In this document: positions 1 through 9,431 of the stretch, one piece after another
Layout: every line of letters starts with the position of its first letter
How positions within the stretch are numbered: position 1 is the first letter of the stretch
DNA from: Rheinheimera aquimaris
GTDB lineage: Bacteria > Pseudomonadota > Gammaproteobacteria > Enterobacterales > Alteromonadaceae
Direction: 5' to 3'
DNA: 64,000 nucleotides
Assembly: GCF_020531985.1 (NCBI RefSeq)
Contig: NZ_JAJAVQ010000005.1
Coordinates: 1 to 64,000 of the forward strand
Made by a program: the position numbers and the translations under genes
The notes under the pieces: generated by a model
The model's input: the letters and a program-made list of their open reading frames with translations, nothing else
What the model was told of the DNA's origin: nothing
Database searches by the model: none

Positions 1-170
1 GAGTCTAAATGAATAGAGCAAAGTGGCCTAATTTCATCAACGTTTAGTAGCAGATTTAGGCTATAAACCCAAGTCTGCTGCTTACGCTTTTTACTTAAAG
101 CCGACAGTCAATTCGAATAAAATACATCTGCAAATATTATGAGAATAAAAATTCGAATTAGTCAGTATTT
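1..170. other. AT-rich intergenic stretch downstream of tRNA-Leu
   Basis: I see no convincing gene here. A TGA stop at 10-12 could end a gene entering from the left on the + strand, but three codons cannot be judged. Two copies of ATTCGAAT, near 111-118 and 151-158, form an imperfect inverted repeat flanked by AGTC/GACT-like bases. It may be a weak terminator or the debris of a mobile-element end beside the tRNA gene. Confidence 0.3.
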
Positions 171-257
171 TGGTGCCTAGGGCCGGACTCGAACCGGCAC
201 GTTGTCGCCAACGGTGGATTTTGAATCCACTGCGTCTACCAATTTCGCCACCCAGGC
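171..257 (-). tRNA. tRNA-Leu (anticodon CAA)
   Basis: An 87-nt class II tRNA on the minus strand, with encoded CCA at 171-173. The seven-pair acceptor stem (GCCTGGG with CCTAGGC) contains one G-U pair and the discriminator base is A. The anticodon loop TTCAAAA gives anticodon CAA, so it decodes UUG. The long variable arm and the D and T arms resemble E. coli leuX. A -10-like TACACT (minus strand, 286-291) lies about 30 nt upstream, and a stronger promoter sits further upstream beyond a truncated tRNA copy. Confidence 0.95.
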
Positions 258-392
258 ATTGAGAGGACTTTTTTTATCTGTCTCTAGTGTAGCTACAGAC
301 CTTTACAAAACTTTACAAGCTTTTTTACGAGCTCTTATTTCTTTAACTCTAAACTATTCAAAGAGTTAAGTCTACCTTTTGCGAAGACGCGT

Positions 393-435
393 TGCATTTT
401 GAATCCGCTGCGTCTACCGATTTCGCCACCCAGGC
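393..435 (-). pseudogene. truncated tRNA-Leu (5' half only)
   Basis: Read on the minus strand, this repeats the 5' half of the neighbouring tRNA-Leu almost base for base: acceptor 5' strand GCCTGGG, D arm, anticodon stem GCGGA and loop TTCAAAA. The similarity stops just after the anticodon loop. The 3' anticodon stem, variable arm, T arm and CCA are missing, so it cannot fold as a tRNA. The bases 5' of both copies also match (CACTGAGGGA and CATTGAGAGGA), which suggests a tandem gene duplication followed by loss of the 3' half. Confidence 0.85.
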
Positions 436-465
436 ACTGAGGGATATTTTGAGGTAAACGCCTGC

Positions 466-493
466 ATTATACGACGCGAACTGCGTTGCGCAA
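466..493 (-). promoter_or_regulatory. promoter of the tRNA-Leu unit
   Basis: On the minus strand a perfect -10 box TATAAT (466-471) lies 16 bp from a weak -35 TTGCGC (488-493). A GC-rich discriminator (GCAGGCG) follows, as is typical of stable-RNA promoters under stringent control. It points into the truncated tRNA and then the intact tRNA-Leu. Between 494 and 610 I see no gene or other feature. Confidence 0.6.
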
Positions 494-610
494 GCGAATT
501 TATCCCTCTGCATTTTAGTTGCGCAAAAATACAGCAGCAGTAACACACTACGCCGACTATATGCCAAAGTTGTCTCGGCAAGTATCAGACGAGCTCTGAG
601 TTGCTGAGGC

Positions 611-1006
611 CTAATTCATCGAATGTAAGCCGATTAAATTGCCTTCAGAGTCGTGTACAACAGCGCAAAAACCATATTGGCCAATCGACATTTTGGGCTG
701 GTGTATACTGCCACCATTAGCTGCAGCACGCTCGGCCAGCACTGCGCAATCATCACAGCCAAAATATACAAGTGTGCCGCCACGGCCCGCGGTATAACCG
801 CTGGTCTTAATCAGGCTGCCACCCGCACCGTAGTAGCTCATGCCATTTTCTTTATCCATCGGGAAAAACCACATCTCCATTTCCAACCCTGGCGCAGGCG
901 CTGGCATAGCTTCCAGCGTGATATTAAACAGCATCTGATAAAATGCTCTGGCTCGCTCCATATCATCTACGTAAATTTCAAAATGCACTACCGGGTTAAA
1001 TTTCAT
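611..1006 (-). CDS. VOC-family (glyoxalase/bleomycin-resistance fold) protein
   Basis: A 131-residue protein with one vicinal-oxygen-chelate module pair. The N-terminal VVHFEIYVDDMERARAFYQ segment is the usual first beta-alpha unit (residues 6-24). The C-terminal segment ending in DSEGNLIGLHS (119-129) carries the typical acidic/His metal-site region. It resembles the small, often annotated 'glyoxalase/dioxygenase' proteins whose substrate is unknown. The ATG start at 1006 is preceded by an AGGAG ribosome site. It is monocistronic, and nothing around it indicates a substrate. The family assignment is firm but the function is not known. Confidence 0.85.
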   Translation of the reverse strand: MKFNPVVHFEIYVDDMERARAFYQMLFNITLEAMPAPAPGLEMEMWFFPMDKENGMSYYGAGGSLIKTSGYTAGRGGTLVYFGCDDCAVLAERAAANGGSIHQPKMSIGQYGFCAVVHDSEGNLIGLHSMN

Positions 1007-1229
1007 CCTATCTCTCCTGCGTCTGGCGTTGTGCCGTGCGTTTTGCCGTGTTAGCTAGCTAACCAACATGGCGCTGAAAACAACAGTGACTGATTCGCAT
1101 TGGTTAATCGGATGAGAAAGACATAATTCGACAAGCTGCAGCAATAATTTTTACTCAAACCCCGGCGTACCATTGCGGATGAGACCACGCAACTAAATGT
1201 TGAGCTGAATGAAGTGCACACACAGCTGC

Positions 1230-1258
1230 TTCGAAATAAAACAGCCACATGCTACACT
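1230..1258 (+). promoter_or_regulatory. putative promoter of the RDD gene
   Basis: An extended -10 element (TG-C-TACACT, ending at 1258) lies 17 bp from a weak -35-like TTCGAA (1230-1235). The expected transcript start is about 15 nt before the chosen ATG at 1281. Confidence 0.4.
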
Positions 1259-1280
1259 TGCGCCGATTTTACTAGCGGAT

Positions 1281-1784
1281 ATGACTATGTTTGCCGATGC
1301 ACCCCGCGCAGGGTTAATTCGCCGTTTAGCGGCAATGATGTATGACTGGCTGATTCTGGCTGCACTTTGGATGGCGGCGATGGCACTGGCATTGGCACTG
1401 GTTGCATTGCTAAATGCGGTGGGCCTGATTTCGCTGGCCAGCTATACCGACCATGCAGATTTTATTACCCGGCATAAAATATGGTTTCAGCTGTACTCTG
1501 TTGTCTGGTTTTGCTGGTTCTATCTTTATTTCTGGTGCCGTGGCGGCCAGACACTGGGTATGCGGGCCTGGCGTTTACTGTTGGTGCAACAAAATGGTCA
1601 GGCTGTAACCTTACGCCAGGCCATATTACGCGCCATTACAGCACTGTTTGGTATTGGTAATTTGTGGCTATGGTTACGCTTCGGTAAAGGCCTGGCGCTG
1701 CAGGATCAGCTAAGTAACACTCAGGTAGTTGTACTGACCAAAGAACAAAGCAAATTGATCAACCTGCATAAAACAGCCCGCTAA
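1281..1784 (+). CDS. RDD-family membrane protein
   Basis: About 167 residues with the RDD-family layout. An Arg in the first amphipathic stretch (AGLIRRLAAMMYDWLIL) carries the conserved R and D. Two strongly hydrophobic helices follow (about residues 20-45 and 70-90). Further on, the loop reads GGQTLGMRAWRL, the usual family signature, before a third hydrophobic stretch. RDD proteins are inner-membrane proteins of mostly unknown or ion-exchange-related function. A longer reading frame begins at 1209, but the ATG at 1281 follows an AGCGGA site and a promoter-like element, so I prefer it. Confidence 0.85.
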   Translation: MTMFADAPRAGLIRRLAAMMYDWLILAALWMAAMALALALVALLNAVGLISLASYTDHADFITRHKIWFQLYSVVWFCWFYLYFWCRGGQTLGMRAWRLLLVQQNGQAVTLRQAILRAITALFGIGNLWLWLRFGKGLALQDQLSNTQVVVLTKEQSKLINLHKTAR

Positions 1785-1847
1785 GCTTCCTGCTGACGTC
1801 GGTTTACCCACACCAACACGCCGAGAACCCAATCCCTGGCGGCTCCT

Positions 1848-1868
1848 CTCAGCCCATCCAGGGCTGAG
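1848..1868. repeat. intergenic hairpin between convergent genes
   Basis: An 8-bp perfect inverted repeat, CTCAGCCC and GGGCTGAG, with a 5-nt loop lies between the convergent RDD gene and lptG. No T-tract follows on either strand. It could be a Rho-type or processing hairpin, or one unit of an interspersed palindromic repeat. Confidence 0.4.
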
Positions 1869-1921
1869 ACGGTTGGCTTAGGGCATACCGATTCTGCTTG
1901 AATGATCAGCATTAGGCTGCC

Positions 1922-2989
1922 TCAGGCTTTTTTCCGCATAAAATACAGCGACAAGGCAATAAACAGTACACTCGGCAGTACTGCGCCCAATAAAGGTGGC
2001 AGCTGATACACCAGCGCGACCGGGCCAAATACCTCATTACTCATGTGAAAAGCAAAACCGGTTAAGATACCCATTAGCACCCGGGCAGCCATTGTTACGC
2101 TGCGTAGCGGGCCAAAGATAAATGATAACGCCATCAGCAACATGGCAATTATCGTCAGCGGTTGCAGTGTTTTGCGCCACAAGGCCAGCTCGTAACGGCG
2201 TGAGTCCTGCGAGTTCTGCCTCAGGTAGTCGACATAGTCATTCAGGCCACTTAGCGACAGCATTTCCGGTTTGATGGTTACTACGCCGAGTTTGTCTGGT
2301 GTGAGTGACGAACGCCAACGCTGCTCGGGCAGAGTTTGCCTGACAATACGCTCGGCACTGAAGTCGAGTTGGGTGACATCTTTTAACTGCCAGGCATCAC
2401 GGTTATATACTGCCTTCCCGGCACTGACGATCGACAGCAACTGCAATTGCTCGTCAAACTGATACACCACCACCTGTTCCAGGTTACCAAAATCATCGAC
2501 CTTACGGATGTTGACAAAGTTATCGCCATCTTTTGCCCAAACACCTTGCTGTGCTGCGAACAGGCTACCATCAGATATCGCCTTGGTCCTAAGCTCCCTC
2601 GCTGCCCTATCGGTTACCGGAGCGCCCCACTCGGCAACAGCCATTACCAGCAACATCATCAGCACTGAGGTTTTCATTACCGAGCTGATAATGTTCACAC
2701 GTGATAAACCAGCAGCCTGCATTACCACCAGCTCACTGCTGCTGGCCAGCATGCCAAGGCCAATCAGTGCGCCTATTAATGCTGCCATCGGGAAAAAGGT
2801 CACCAGATCGCCAGGTACACTGTATAAAGTGAATAGCGCGGCATGCACCATATCGTAGTAACCACGGCCAACCGAGCGCATCTGATCAATAAACTTGAAC
2901 ATAGCCGAGATAGCCAGCAACACGCTTAGCGTCAGCATTGAGGTAGTTAGAATGGTGCGGCCGATATAAACATCAAGAATTTTCAGCAT
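1922..2989 (-). CDS. lptG: LPS export ABC transporter permease LptG
   Basis: A 355-residue inner-membrane permease of the LptB2FG transporter, which extracts lipopolysaccharide from the inner membrane and feeds it to LptC. There are three hydrophobic helices in the first 120 residues, a periplasmic beta-jellyroll domain (about 130-265) and three more helices to the C-terminus, as in the family. The N-terminus (LKILDVYIGRTI) is typical of LptG rather than LptF. It starts 1 nt after the lptF stop, so the two subunits are translationally coupled. Length equals the usual 350-360 residues. Confidence 0.97.
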   Translation of the reverse strand: MLKILDVYIGRTILTTSMLTLSVLLAISAMFKFIDQMRSVGRGYYDMVHAALFTLYSVPGDLVTFFPMAALIGALIGLGMLASSSELVVMQAAGLSRVNIISSVMKTSVLMMLLVMAVAEWGAPVTDRAARELRTKAISDGSLFAAQQGVWAKDGDNFVNIRKVDDFGNLEQVVVYQFDEQLQLLSIVSAGKAVYNRDAWQLKDVTQLDFSAERIVRQTLPEQRWRSSLTPDKLGVVTIKPEMLSLSGLNDYVDYLRQNSQDSRRYELALWRKTLQPLTIIAMLLMALSFIFGPLRSVTMAARVLMGILTGFAFHMSNEVFGPVALVYQLPPLLGAVLPSVLFIALSLYFMRKKA

Positions 2990-2990
2990 A

Positions 2991-4100
2991 TTAACTTCTT
3001 CCTGCCAGCCAGGCCTGGAACCGCTGCGCCGCTGAACGATTGCGCAAAATCAATACTGCGCCAAGAGCCAGCGCACAGGCATGCAGCCACCACATCCCAA
3101 GCGGTGCGGGTATTTTGCCATCCTCCAGTGCAGAGCGGGCAATAATAAGCAGTGAGTAATAACCCAAATACAGCAACAATGCTGGTAACAAACGGCCAAA
3201 CTTGCCCTGACGCGGATTAACCCTGCTGAGCGGCACAGCAATAAGTGTCAGCAGCGGAATAGACAGTGGAATAGCAATACGCCAGTGCCATTCTGCCAAT
3301 GCTTCATTGGAATCCATCTCTAACAGCTCAGTTGTTGCAACACTGCCTAACTTGCGCCGGCGCTGCTCTACTTCCTGCTCGCGGATCTGTAGCTGATAAC
3401 TTTCAAATTCAGTGATTTCAAAAGCAGCAGAGTCAACGTCGCCAGCGTAGCGTCTTCCCTGCGCCAGTTGCAACGTCTGTCCACCGCGGGCGTCTTCTTT
3501 TACCGTACCTTTCAAAGCATAAACAATAGCCTGGCCGCCTTGATCATCACGGGCGCTATTTTGCGCCACAAATACCCGTGACAATTCGCCGCTGTCACTG
3601 CCACGACCAACGTCATGTACAAAGATGACTGCTTTTTCGTTTGATGTATGCTGAAACCGCCCGGGAACTACTGACAGTAAGCCGGCATTGGCATCGGCTT
3701 TCTCCAGAATGCGATACTCTTGCTCAGTCGCCCACGGGCTCAGATACAAGGTAATGCTACCGGCAACAAAGGCCATCAGGATTGACAATATTAACGTCAG
3801 CCGCGTGACATACCATTCACTGACGCCGGTGGCATGCAGCACCGTCATCTCACTGTCAGCATAAACACGGCCATACGCAATCAAAATACCGACAAAGGCA
3901 CTGAGCGGCAGGATAATTACAGCCAGTTGCGGCAATTTAAGCGCAACTATGCTGATAACCAGTTGCCCGGGCACTTCACCTTCTGAAGCGTCAGCCAGAA
4001 TTTTGACAAAGCGCTGGCTTATAATAATGGTCATCAGAATGATAAATACCGCCAGCTGAGATTTAAAAACCTCACCTAACAGGTAACGAAAAATAATCAA
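2991..4100 (-). CDS. lptF: LPS export ABC transporter permease LptF
   Basis: A 369-residue partner of LptG. The N-terminus (MIIFRYLLGEVFKSQL) is characteristic of LptF. The same 3-helix, jellyroll, 3-helix plan is visible, with the coupling-helix region near EMTVLHATGVS (residues 83-93) that contacts the LptB ATPase. It is divergent from pepA across 183 bp of AT-rich DNA, an arrangement shared with E. coli. No lptB/A/C lies in the window. Nothing unusual is visible. Confidence 0.97.
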   Translation of the reverse strand: MIIFRYLLGEVFKSQLAVFIILMTIIISQRFVKILADASEGEVPGQLVISIVALKLPQLAVIILPLSAFVGILIAYGRVYADSEMTVLHATGVSEWYVTRLTLILSILMAFVAGSITLYLSPWATEQEYRILEKADANAGLLSVVPGRFQHTSNEKAVIFVHDVGRGSDSGELSRVFVAQNSARDDQGGQAIVYALKGTVKEDARGGQTLQLAQGRRYAGDVDSAAFEITEFESYQLQIREQEVEQRRRKLGSVATTELLEMDSNEALAEWHWRIAIPLSIPLLTLIAVPLSRVNPRQGKFGRLLPALLLYLGYYSLLIIARSALEDGKIPAPLGMWWLHACALALGAVLILRNRSAAQRFQAWLAGRS

Positions 4101-4283
4101 AACGCCCCCTAAAAACCTGCCTTTTTGCTGGAACCCTGGCGATTTTTCAGTAAACTTGATATTTATAGCAATTATTATCGACCAAACAGCACAGAAAACC
4201 GAGCTTTTTTATAAATTCACGGTAGAATTTGGCCATAAATGTGCCGGTCATGTTAGCACAGTCTATTAGAATCAGGAGTTAGT

Positions 4284-5792
4284 ATGGAGTTCAGCGTAAA
4301 AAGCGGAAGTCCGGAAAAACAACGTAGCGCTTGCATCGTTGTCGGTGTATACGAGCCACGTCGTCTTTCTGCCGTAGCAGAGCAACTGGATAAAATCAGT
4401 GAAGGTTATATCAGTAATCTGCTACGCCGTGGTGATCTGGAGGGTAAGCCGGGCCAGATGTTGTTGTTGCACCATGTACCTAACGTACTGAGCGAACGTG
4501 TATTATTAGTTGGCTGTGGTAAAGAGCGTGAGCTGGATGAGCGTCAGTACCGGCAGATCATCGCCAAAACCATAAGCACACTGAACGAAACCGGCTCGAT
4601 GGAAGCCGTATGCTTTTTATCTGAATTACACGTAAAAGGCCGCGATACCTACTGGAAAGTGCGCCACGCGGTAGAAACCACGCAGGACTGCCTGTACGTG
4701 TTTGACCGCTTAAAAAGCAAAAAAGATGAAACCCGCCGCCCACTGCGTAAAATCGTATTCAATGTGCCGACACGGCGCGACCTGACGATTGGCGAAAAAG
4801 CAGTAGAGCACGGCCTGGCTATTGCCGCAGGAATCAAGCAGTGCAAAGACGTAGGCAACATGCCGCCGAATATCTGCACGCCACAGTATCTGGCCGACCA
4901 GGCGCAGTTGCTGGCTGAAAGCTCAGCCAAAATCAGTGTCGATGTATTAGGCCCGGAAGAACTCGCCTCTCATGGCATGAACTCTTATCTGGCGGTTGGC
5001 CGTGGTTCTGTCAATGGCCCGCGTATGGCAGTGATTAAATATAACGGTGCAGATAATGACAGTGCCCCTGTGGTACTGGTAGGTAAAGGCTTAACCTTCG
5101 ACTCAGGCGGTATAAGCCTAAAACCGGGCGAAGGCATGGATGAAATGAAATACGACATGTGTGGCGCCGCCTCTGTGCTGGGTACCATGCATGCCGTGGT
5201 GCATTTAAGCCTGCCTATCAACGTGGTAGCCGTACTGGCCGCAGCAGAGAACATGCCGGATGCCAATGCCTACCGGCCAGGTGATATATTAACCACTATG
5301 TCTGGCCAGACGGTTGAAGTGTTAAATACCGACGCCGAAGGCCGCCTGGTACTGTGCGATGCGTTAACCTATGTGGAGCGCTTCGACCCTGAGCTGGTCA
5401 TAGACGTTGCAACCTTAACCGGTGCCTGCGTTATTGCACTGGGTAAACATGCAACCGGGTTAATGAGCAACCATAACCCACTGGCGCATGAGATTTTAAA
5501 TGCGTCAGAGCAAAGTGGTGACCGAGCATGGCGCTTACCGCTGTGGGATGATTATCAGGAGCAGCTGGAAAGCCCGTTTGCTGATTTCAGTAACCTGGGT
5601 GGCCGTGCTGCCGGCACTATTACCGCCGCCTGTTTTCTGTCGCGTTTTACCCGCAAGTATAACTGGGCACACCTTGATATCGCCGGTACAGCCTGGCGCA
5701 GTGGTGGCAAGGACAAAGGCGCTACCGGCCGGCCGGTGCCAATGCTGACACAGTTTTTAATTAACCGGGTTGGGCAGCAACAGGACAACTGA
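4284..5792 (+). CDS. pepA: leucyl aminopeptidase PepA
   Basis: A 502-residue cytosolic M17 metallo-aminopeptidase that removes N-terminal residues from peptides. The two-metal site is visible: K268 and D273 in [10 protein letters not shown], the [12 protein letters not shown] segment, and D350/E352 in the signature [14 protein letters not shown]. Length matches E. coli PepA (503). E. coli PepA also binds DNA in Xer recombination and carAB regulation, and the basic N-terminal domain is present, so such a role is possible but not shown. Its TGA overlaps the holC ATG by one base. Confidence 0.97.
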   Translation: MEFSVKSGSPEKQRSACIVVGVYEPRRLSAVAEQLDKISEGYISNLLRRGDLEGKPGQMLLLHHVPNVLSERVLLVGCGKERELDERQYRQIIAKTISTLNETGSMEAVCFLSELHVKGRDTYWKVRHAVETTQDCLYVFDRLKSKKDETRRPLRKIVFNVPTRRDLTIGEKAVEHGLAIAAGIKQCKDVGNMPPNICTPQYLADQAQLLAESSAKISVDVLGPEELASHGMNSYLAVGRGSVNGPRMAVIKYNGADNDSAPVVLVGKGLTFDSGGISLKPGEGMDEMKYDMCGAASVLGTMHAVVHLSLPINVVAVLAAAENMPDANAYRPGDILTTMSGQTVEVLNTDAEGRLVLCDALTYVERFDPELVIDVATLTGACVIALGKHATGLMSNHNPLAHEILNASEQSGDRAWRLPLWDDYQEQLESPFADFSNLGGRAAGTITAACFLSRFTRKYNWAHLDIAGTAWRSGGKDKGATGRPVPMLTQFLINRVGQQQDN

Positions 5793-6235
5793 TGCAGGTT
5801 AACTTTTATCTGTTAGACGAAACAGCCCCACAAAATGAGCTGAGCACTGTGCCAGCTCATTTTGCTTTAGCATGTCAGCTATGTGCCGACTTGTACCGCG
5901 CCAAACAACGGGTTTTCGTTTATACTGCCGACCAGCAACAGGCAGAAGCCTTTGACGAGTTATTGTGGCAATTTGACGCAGAACGCTTTGTGCCACACAA
6001 CTTAAGCGGTGAAGGCCCAAGATACGGCGCGCCGGTTGAAATAAGCTGGCAAGCCCCGCGGCAAAACAGGCCGGTACTGGTGAACCTTGCCGACACCGTG
6101 CCGGCGTTTGCCAACCGTTTTAACCAAATCATTGAATTTGTTCCTGCAGATGCGCAGCTAAAAGCGCAGGCTCGGGAACGTTTTAAGCACTATCGCCAGT
6201 TAGGTGTTACGCCGCAAACAGTAAACGCCAACTGA
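5792..6235 (+). CDS. holC: DNA polymerase III subunit chi HolC
   Basis: A 147-residue chi subunit of the clamp loader, linking the replicase to single-strand binding protein. The N-terminal NFYLLDE and the segments VFVYTADQQQAEAFDELLW and FANRFNQIIEFV match the family, and length equals E. coli HolC. It starts inside the pepA stop codon (TGATG), so translation is coupled. It is followed after 15 nt by valS, the conserved pepA-holC-valS order. Confidence 0.95.
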   Translation: MQVNFYLLDETAPQNELSTVPAHFALACQLCADLYRAKQRVFVYTADQQQAEAFDELLWQFDAERFVPHNLSGEGPRYGAPVEISWQAPRQNRPVLVNLADTVPAFANRFNQIIEFVPADAQLKAQARERFKHYRQLGVTPQTVNAN

Positions 6236-6250
6236 GTTACAGGTAAAATC

Positions 6251-9106
6251 ATGGAAAAGACGTTTAATCCCAGTGAAATAGAACAGGCCATGTATAACGC
6301 ATGGGAAGCTAAAGGCTACTTTAAACCAAGTGGCGACGAAAGCCTTGGCAACTACTGCATTATGATCCCGCCGCCGAACGTGACCGGCAGCCTGCATATG
6401 GGCCACGCGTTCCAGCAAACTATTATGGACGCCCTAACACGCTATCAGCGCATGCAGGGTAAAAACACGCTGTGGCAAGTGGGTACCGACCACGCCGGTA
6501 TCGCCACCCAAATGGTGGTTGAACGTAAACTGGCAGCCGAAGGCTTACCTGGCCGGCATCAACTGGGCCGAGATGCCTTCATTGAAAAAGTCTGGCAGTG
6601 GAAAAGCGAATCAGGCGGCACTATCACCTCGCAAATGCGTCGTTTAGGTAACTCGGTCGATTGGGAGCGCGAGCGCTTTACCATGGACGAAGGTTTGTCT
6701 AATGCGGTGCAGGAAGTCTTCGTACGACTGTATGAAGATGACTTGATTTACCGTGGTAAACGCCTGGTGAACTGGGATCCGAAGCTGCATACCGCGATTT
6801 CAGACCTAGAAGTTGAGAATAAAGAACAAAAGGGCCACATGTGGCACCTGCGTTATCCACTGGCCGATGGCGCAACCACGGCAGATGGCAAAACCTATCT
6901 GGTAGTCGCTACTACCCGGCCGGAAACCATGCTGGGTGATACCGGCGTTGCTGTTAACCCGGAAGATGACCGCTACAAAGCGCTGATTGGTAAAGAGATC
7001 ATTCTGCCATTGGTTAACCGTCGTATTCCGGTAGTGGCGGACGAGCACGCCGATATGGAAAAAGGCACCGGCTGCGTCAAAATTACCCCGGCGCACGATT
7101 TTAACGACTACGAAGTAGGTAAACGTAGCCAGTTGCCAATGATCAACATCATGACACCTGATGCCACCATCCGCGCTGAAGGTGAATGTTTCCACCCGAA
7201 CGGTGAAGCCAACCCGGCGGTCAGCGCGCCTATCCCGGCGGAATATCAGGGGCTGGACCGTTACGCTGCGCGTAAAGCTATCGTCGCCGCGTTCGACGCC
7301 GCCGGTCTGCTGGAAAAAGTAGAAGATCACAACAATACCCTGCCATACGGCGACCGCAGTGGCGTGGTGATAGAGCCGCTGCTGACCGATCAGTGGTATG
7401 TGCGTGTTGCGCCACTGGCGAAGACCGCTACCGAAGCGGTAGAAAACGGCCAGATCGAATTTGTGCCTAAGCAATACGAGAACATGTATTACAGCTGGAT
7501 GCGCGACATTCAGGACTGGTGTATATCGCGTCAGCTCTGGTGGGGACACCGTATTCCGGCTTGGTACGATGAAAACGGTAAAGTTTACGTTGGCCGCACC
7601 GAAGCCGAAGTGCGCAGCAAGCATCAGCTGGCAGACAGCGTGAAGCTTTCACAAGATAACGACGTGCTGGACACCTGGTTCAGCTCTGCGCTGTGGACTT
7701 TCTCTACGCTGGGCTGGCCGGAAGATACCGATGCACTGCGCACCTTCCACCCGACTGATGTGCTGGTAACCGGCTTTGACATTATTTTCTTCTGGGTTGC
7801 CCGGATGATCATGATGACAATGCACTTTATTAAAGATAAAGACGGCAAACCGCAGGTTCCGTTTAAAACCGTGTATGTTACCGGCCTTATCCGCGATGAA
7901 AACGGCGATAAAATGTCAAAATCCAAGGGTAATGTTATCGACCCGCTGGATATGATTGACGGTATCAGCCTGCCGGATCTGCTGGCTAAACGCACCAGTA
8001 ACCTGATGCAGCCACAACTGGCAGAGAAAATCGGCAAAGCCACTGAAAAGCAGTTCCCGGAAGGTATTACTGCTAGCGGCACCGATGCCCTGCGCTTTAC
8101 GCTGGCGGCACTAGCGTCAACCGGTCGCGATATCAACTGGGACATGAAGCGCTTAGAAGGCTACCGTAACTTCTGCAACAAGCTGTGGAATGCCAGCCGC
8201 TATGTATTGATGAATACTGAAGCGCAGGATTGTGGCTTTAATGGCGGTGATATGCAGTTATCGCTGGCCGATAAGTGGATTTTGGCGCAGTACCAGGGCA
8301 CGGTGAAGCAAGTGCGGCAGTATATCGATACCTACCGTTTTGATATGGCAGCTAATGCGCTGTACGAATTTACCTGGAACCAGTTCTGTGACTGGTATCT
8401 GGAGCTGACTAAGCCGGTACTGTTCAAGGGCAATGACGCGCAGCAACGTGCTACACGACATACGCTGGTAACGGTACTGGAAAGCTTACTGCGCCTGATG
8501 CACCCGATAATGCCATTTATTACCGAAACCATCTGGCAATCGGTTAAGCCACTGGCAAACATTACTGCAGACAGCATTATGCTGCAGCCATACCCGGAAG
8601 TGGACGGCAGTCTTATCGATGAGACCGCCACCGCCGATCTGGAATGGTTAAAGGCAGTGATCACCGCTATCCGCAACGTGCGTGGTGAAATGAACATTGC
8701 ACCAAGTAAGCCGCTGATCATTTTACTGCGTAACGTTAGCAGTGAAGAGCAGCGCCGCTTAAGCGAAAACCAGAACTTCCTGATGAACCTGGCTAAGCTG
8801 GAAAACATCACAGTACTGGCGGCAGGTGAGCAAGCGCCAGCCTGTGCAGCCCAGTTAATCGGTAGCATGGACTTGCTGATCCCGATGGCAGGGTTAATCG
8901 ACAAAGATGCCGAGCTTAGCCGTATAGCCAAGCAGCTTGAGAAAACCCAGCAGGAACTGTCACGCGTAGCCGGTAAACTAGCTAACGAAGGCTTTGTTGC
9001 CAAAGCCCCGGAAGCGGTGCTGGAGAAAGAGCGCGCCAAGCAAGCTGAGCTGGAGCAAGCTGTAGCCAAACTGCAAGCACAGCAAGCTGAAATAGCCGCA
9101 CTGTAA
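6251..9106 (+). CDS. valS: valyl-tRNA synthetase
   Basis: A 951-residue class Ia synthetase that charges tRNA-Val and edits Thr. The HIGH-type motif reads HMGH at residues 49-52 within [15 protein letters not shown]. The KMSKS motif is at 554-558. The CP1 editing domain spans about 190-350, an anticodon-binding domain lies near 690-830, and the C-terminal 65 residues form the usual coiled coil ([20 protein letters not shown]). All parts are intact and length equals E. coli ValS. It is the last gene of the pepA-holC-valS unit and is closed by a strong terminator. Confidence 0.98.
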   Translation: MEKTFNPSEIEQAMYNAWEAKGYFKPSGDESLGNYCIMIPPPNVTGSLHMGHAFQQTIMDALTRYQRMQGKNTLWQVGTDHAGIATQMVVERKLAAEGLPGRHQLGRDAFIEKVWQWKSESGGTITSQMRRLGNSVDWERERFTMDEGLSNAVQEVFVRLYEDDLIYRGKRLVNWDPKLHTAISDLEVENKEQKGHMWHLRYPLADGATTADGKTYLVVATTRPETMLGDTGVAVNPEDDRYKALIGKEIILPLVNRRIPVVADEHADMEKGTGCVKITPAHDFNDYEVGKRSQLPMINIMTPDATIRAEGECFHPNGEANPAVSAPIPAEYQGLDRYAARKAIVAAFDAAGLLEKVEDHNNTLPYGDRSGVVIEPLLTDQWYVRVAPLAKTATEAVENGQIEFVPKQYENMYYSWMRDIQDWCISRQLWWGHRIPAWYDENGKVYVGRTEAEVRSKHQLADSVKLSQDNDVLDTWFSSALWTFSTLGWPEDTDALRTFHPTDVLVTGFDIIFFWVARMIMMTMHFIKDKDGKPQVPFKTVYVTGLIRDENGDKMSKSKGNVIDPLDMIDGISLPDLLAKRTSNLMQPQLAEKIGKATEKQFPEGITASGTDALRFTLAALASTGRDINWDMKRLEGYRNFCNKLWNASRYVLMNTEAQDCGFNGGDMQLSLADKWILAQYQGTVKQVRQYIDTYRFDMAANALYEFTWNQFCDWYLELTKPVLFKGNDAQQRATRHTLVTVLESLLRLMHPIMPFITETIWQSVKPLANITADSIMLQPYPEVDGSLIDETATADLEWLKAVITAIRNVRGEMNIAPSKPLIILLRNVSSEEQRRLSENQNFLMNLAKLENITVLAAGEQAPACAAQLIGSMDLLIPMAGLIDKDAELSRIAKQLEKTQQELSRVAGKLANEGFVAKAPEAVLEKERAKQAELEQAVAKLQAQQAEIAAL

Positions 9107-9121
9107 GCGTTTTGAACAGCT

Positions 9122-9151
9122 AAAAAGCCGGGTCTGAGTACCCGGCTTTTT
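9122..9151 (+). terminator. intrinsic terminator of pepA-holC-valS
   Basis: A perfect 12-bp stem (AAAAAGCCGGGT with ACCCGGCTTTTT) around a 6-nt loop, ending in a run of five T. The A-run at the other end would let it work in both directions. Confidence 0.95.
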
Positions 9152-9431
9152 ATAACTTTAGTTATGCCGCAACGCTTTAGCCTGCAAGGGCTGGCGCAAA
9201 GATTCCATTTGTAGAAAATAATATTTTTGCTATGATTGCGCGGTATTTCGGCAACTGGCTGATAATACGCTTGCACTGCGTATTTATGCAGTAAAGTCTG
9301 GTGTTTAGCGCCTCATTTTTAAGCGCAGCACGGCTGATACCGCAAGGAACCGCTCCGTTGACTCGGGTTATCTGCTGCAACGGTTCACTTAACTTTTATC
9401 CGGCCTGCCGGAATAACTTTGAGAATAATAA
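9152..9431 (+). promoter_or_regulatory. long structured leader of the NhaC-type antiporter gene
   Basis: No gene is visible in these 280 bases. An extended -10 (TGC-TATGAT, 9228-9236) would start a leader RNA of about 190 nt. The leader holds several perfect stems: AATACGC/GCGTATT (9264-9270 with 9278-9284), a competing ACTGC/GCAGT (9275-9279 with 9288-9292), and CCGTTG/CAACGG (9355-9360 with 9378-9383), which competes with GAACCG/CGGTTC. A short CCGG/CCGG hairpin (9400-9411) lies before the ribosome site. Mutually exclusive stems suggest regulation, but I do not recognise a known riboswitch class. Confidence 0.45.

Noticed and set aside
1..60. Possible end of a gene on the + strand (stop at 10-12)
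   Set aside because: Too little sequence to support any reading frame.
1051..1248. 65-codon minus-strand frame rich in Cys and Ser between the VOC and RDD genes
   Set aside because: No ribosome site, no conserved pattern, and it overlaps the likely RDD promoter region.
6806..9276. Long antisense open frames (up to 314 codons) opposite valS
   Set aside because: valS is fully conserved through this stretch. The antisense frames have no ribosome sites, low-complexity composition and no recognisable domain, so they are mirror effects of codon bias.
9241..9420. Lysine riboswitch upstream of the NhaC-type gene
   Set aside because: Lysine riboswitches precede some NhaC-like transporters, but the conserved AGAGG-type core and five-way junction pattern were not found by eye.
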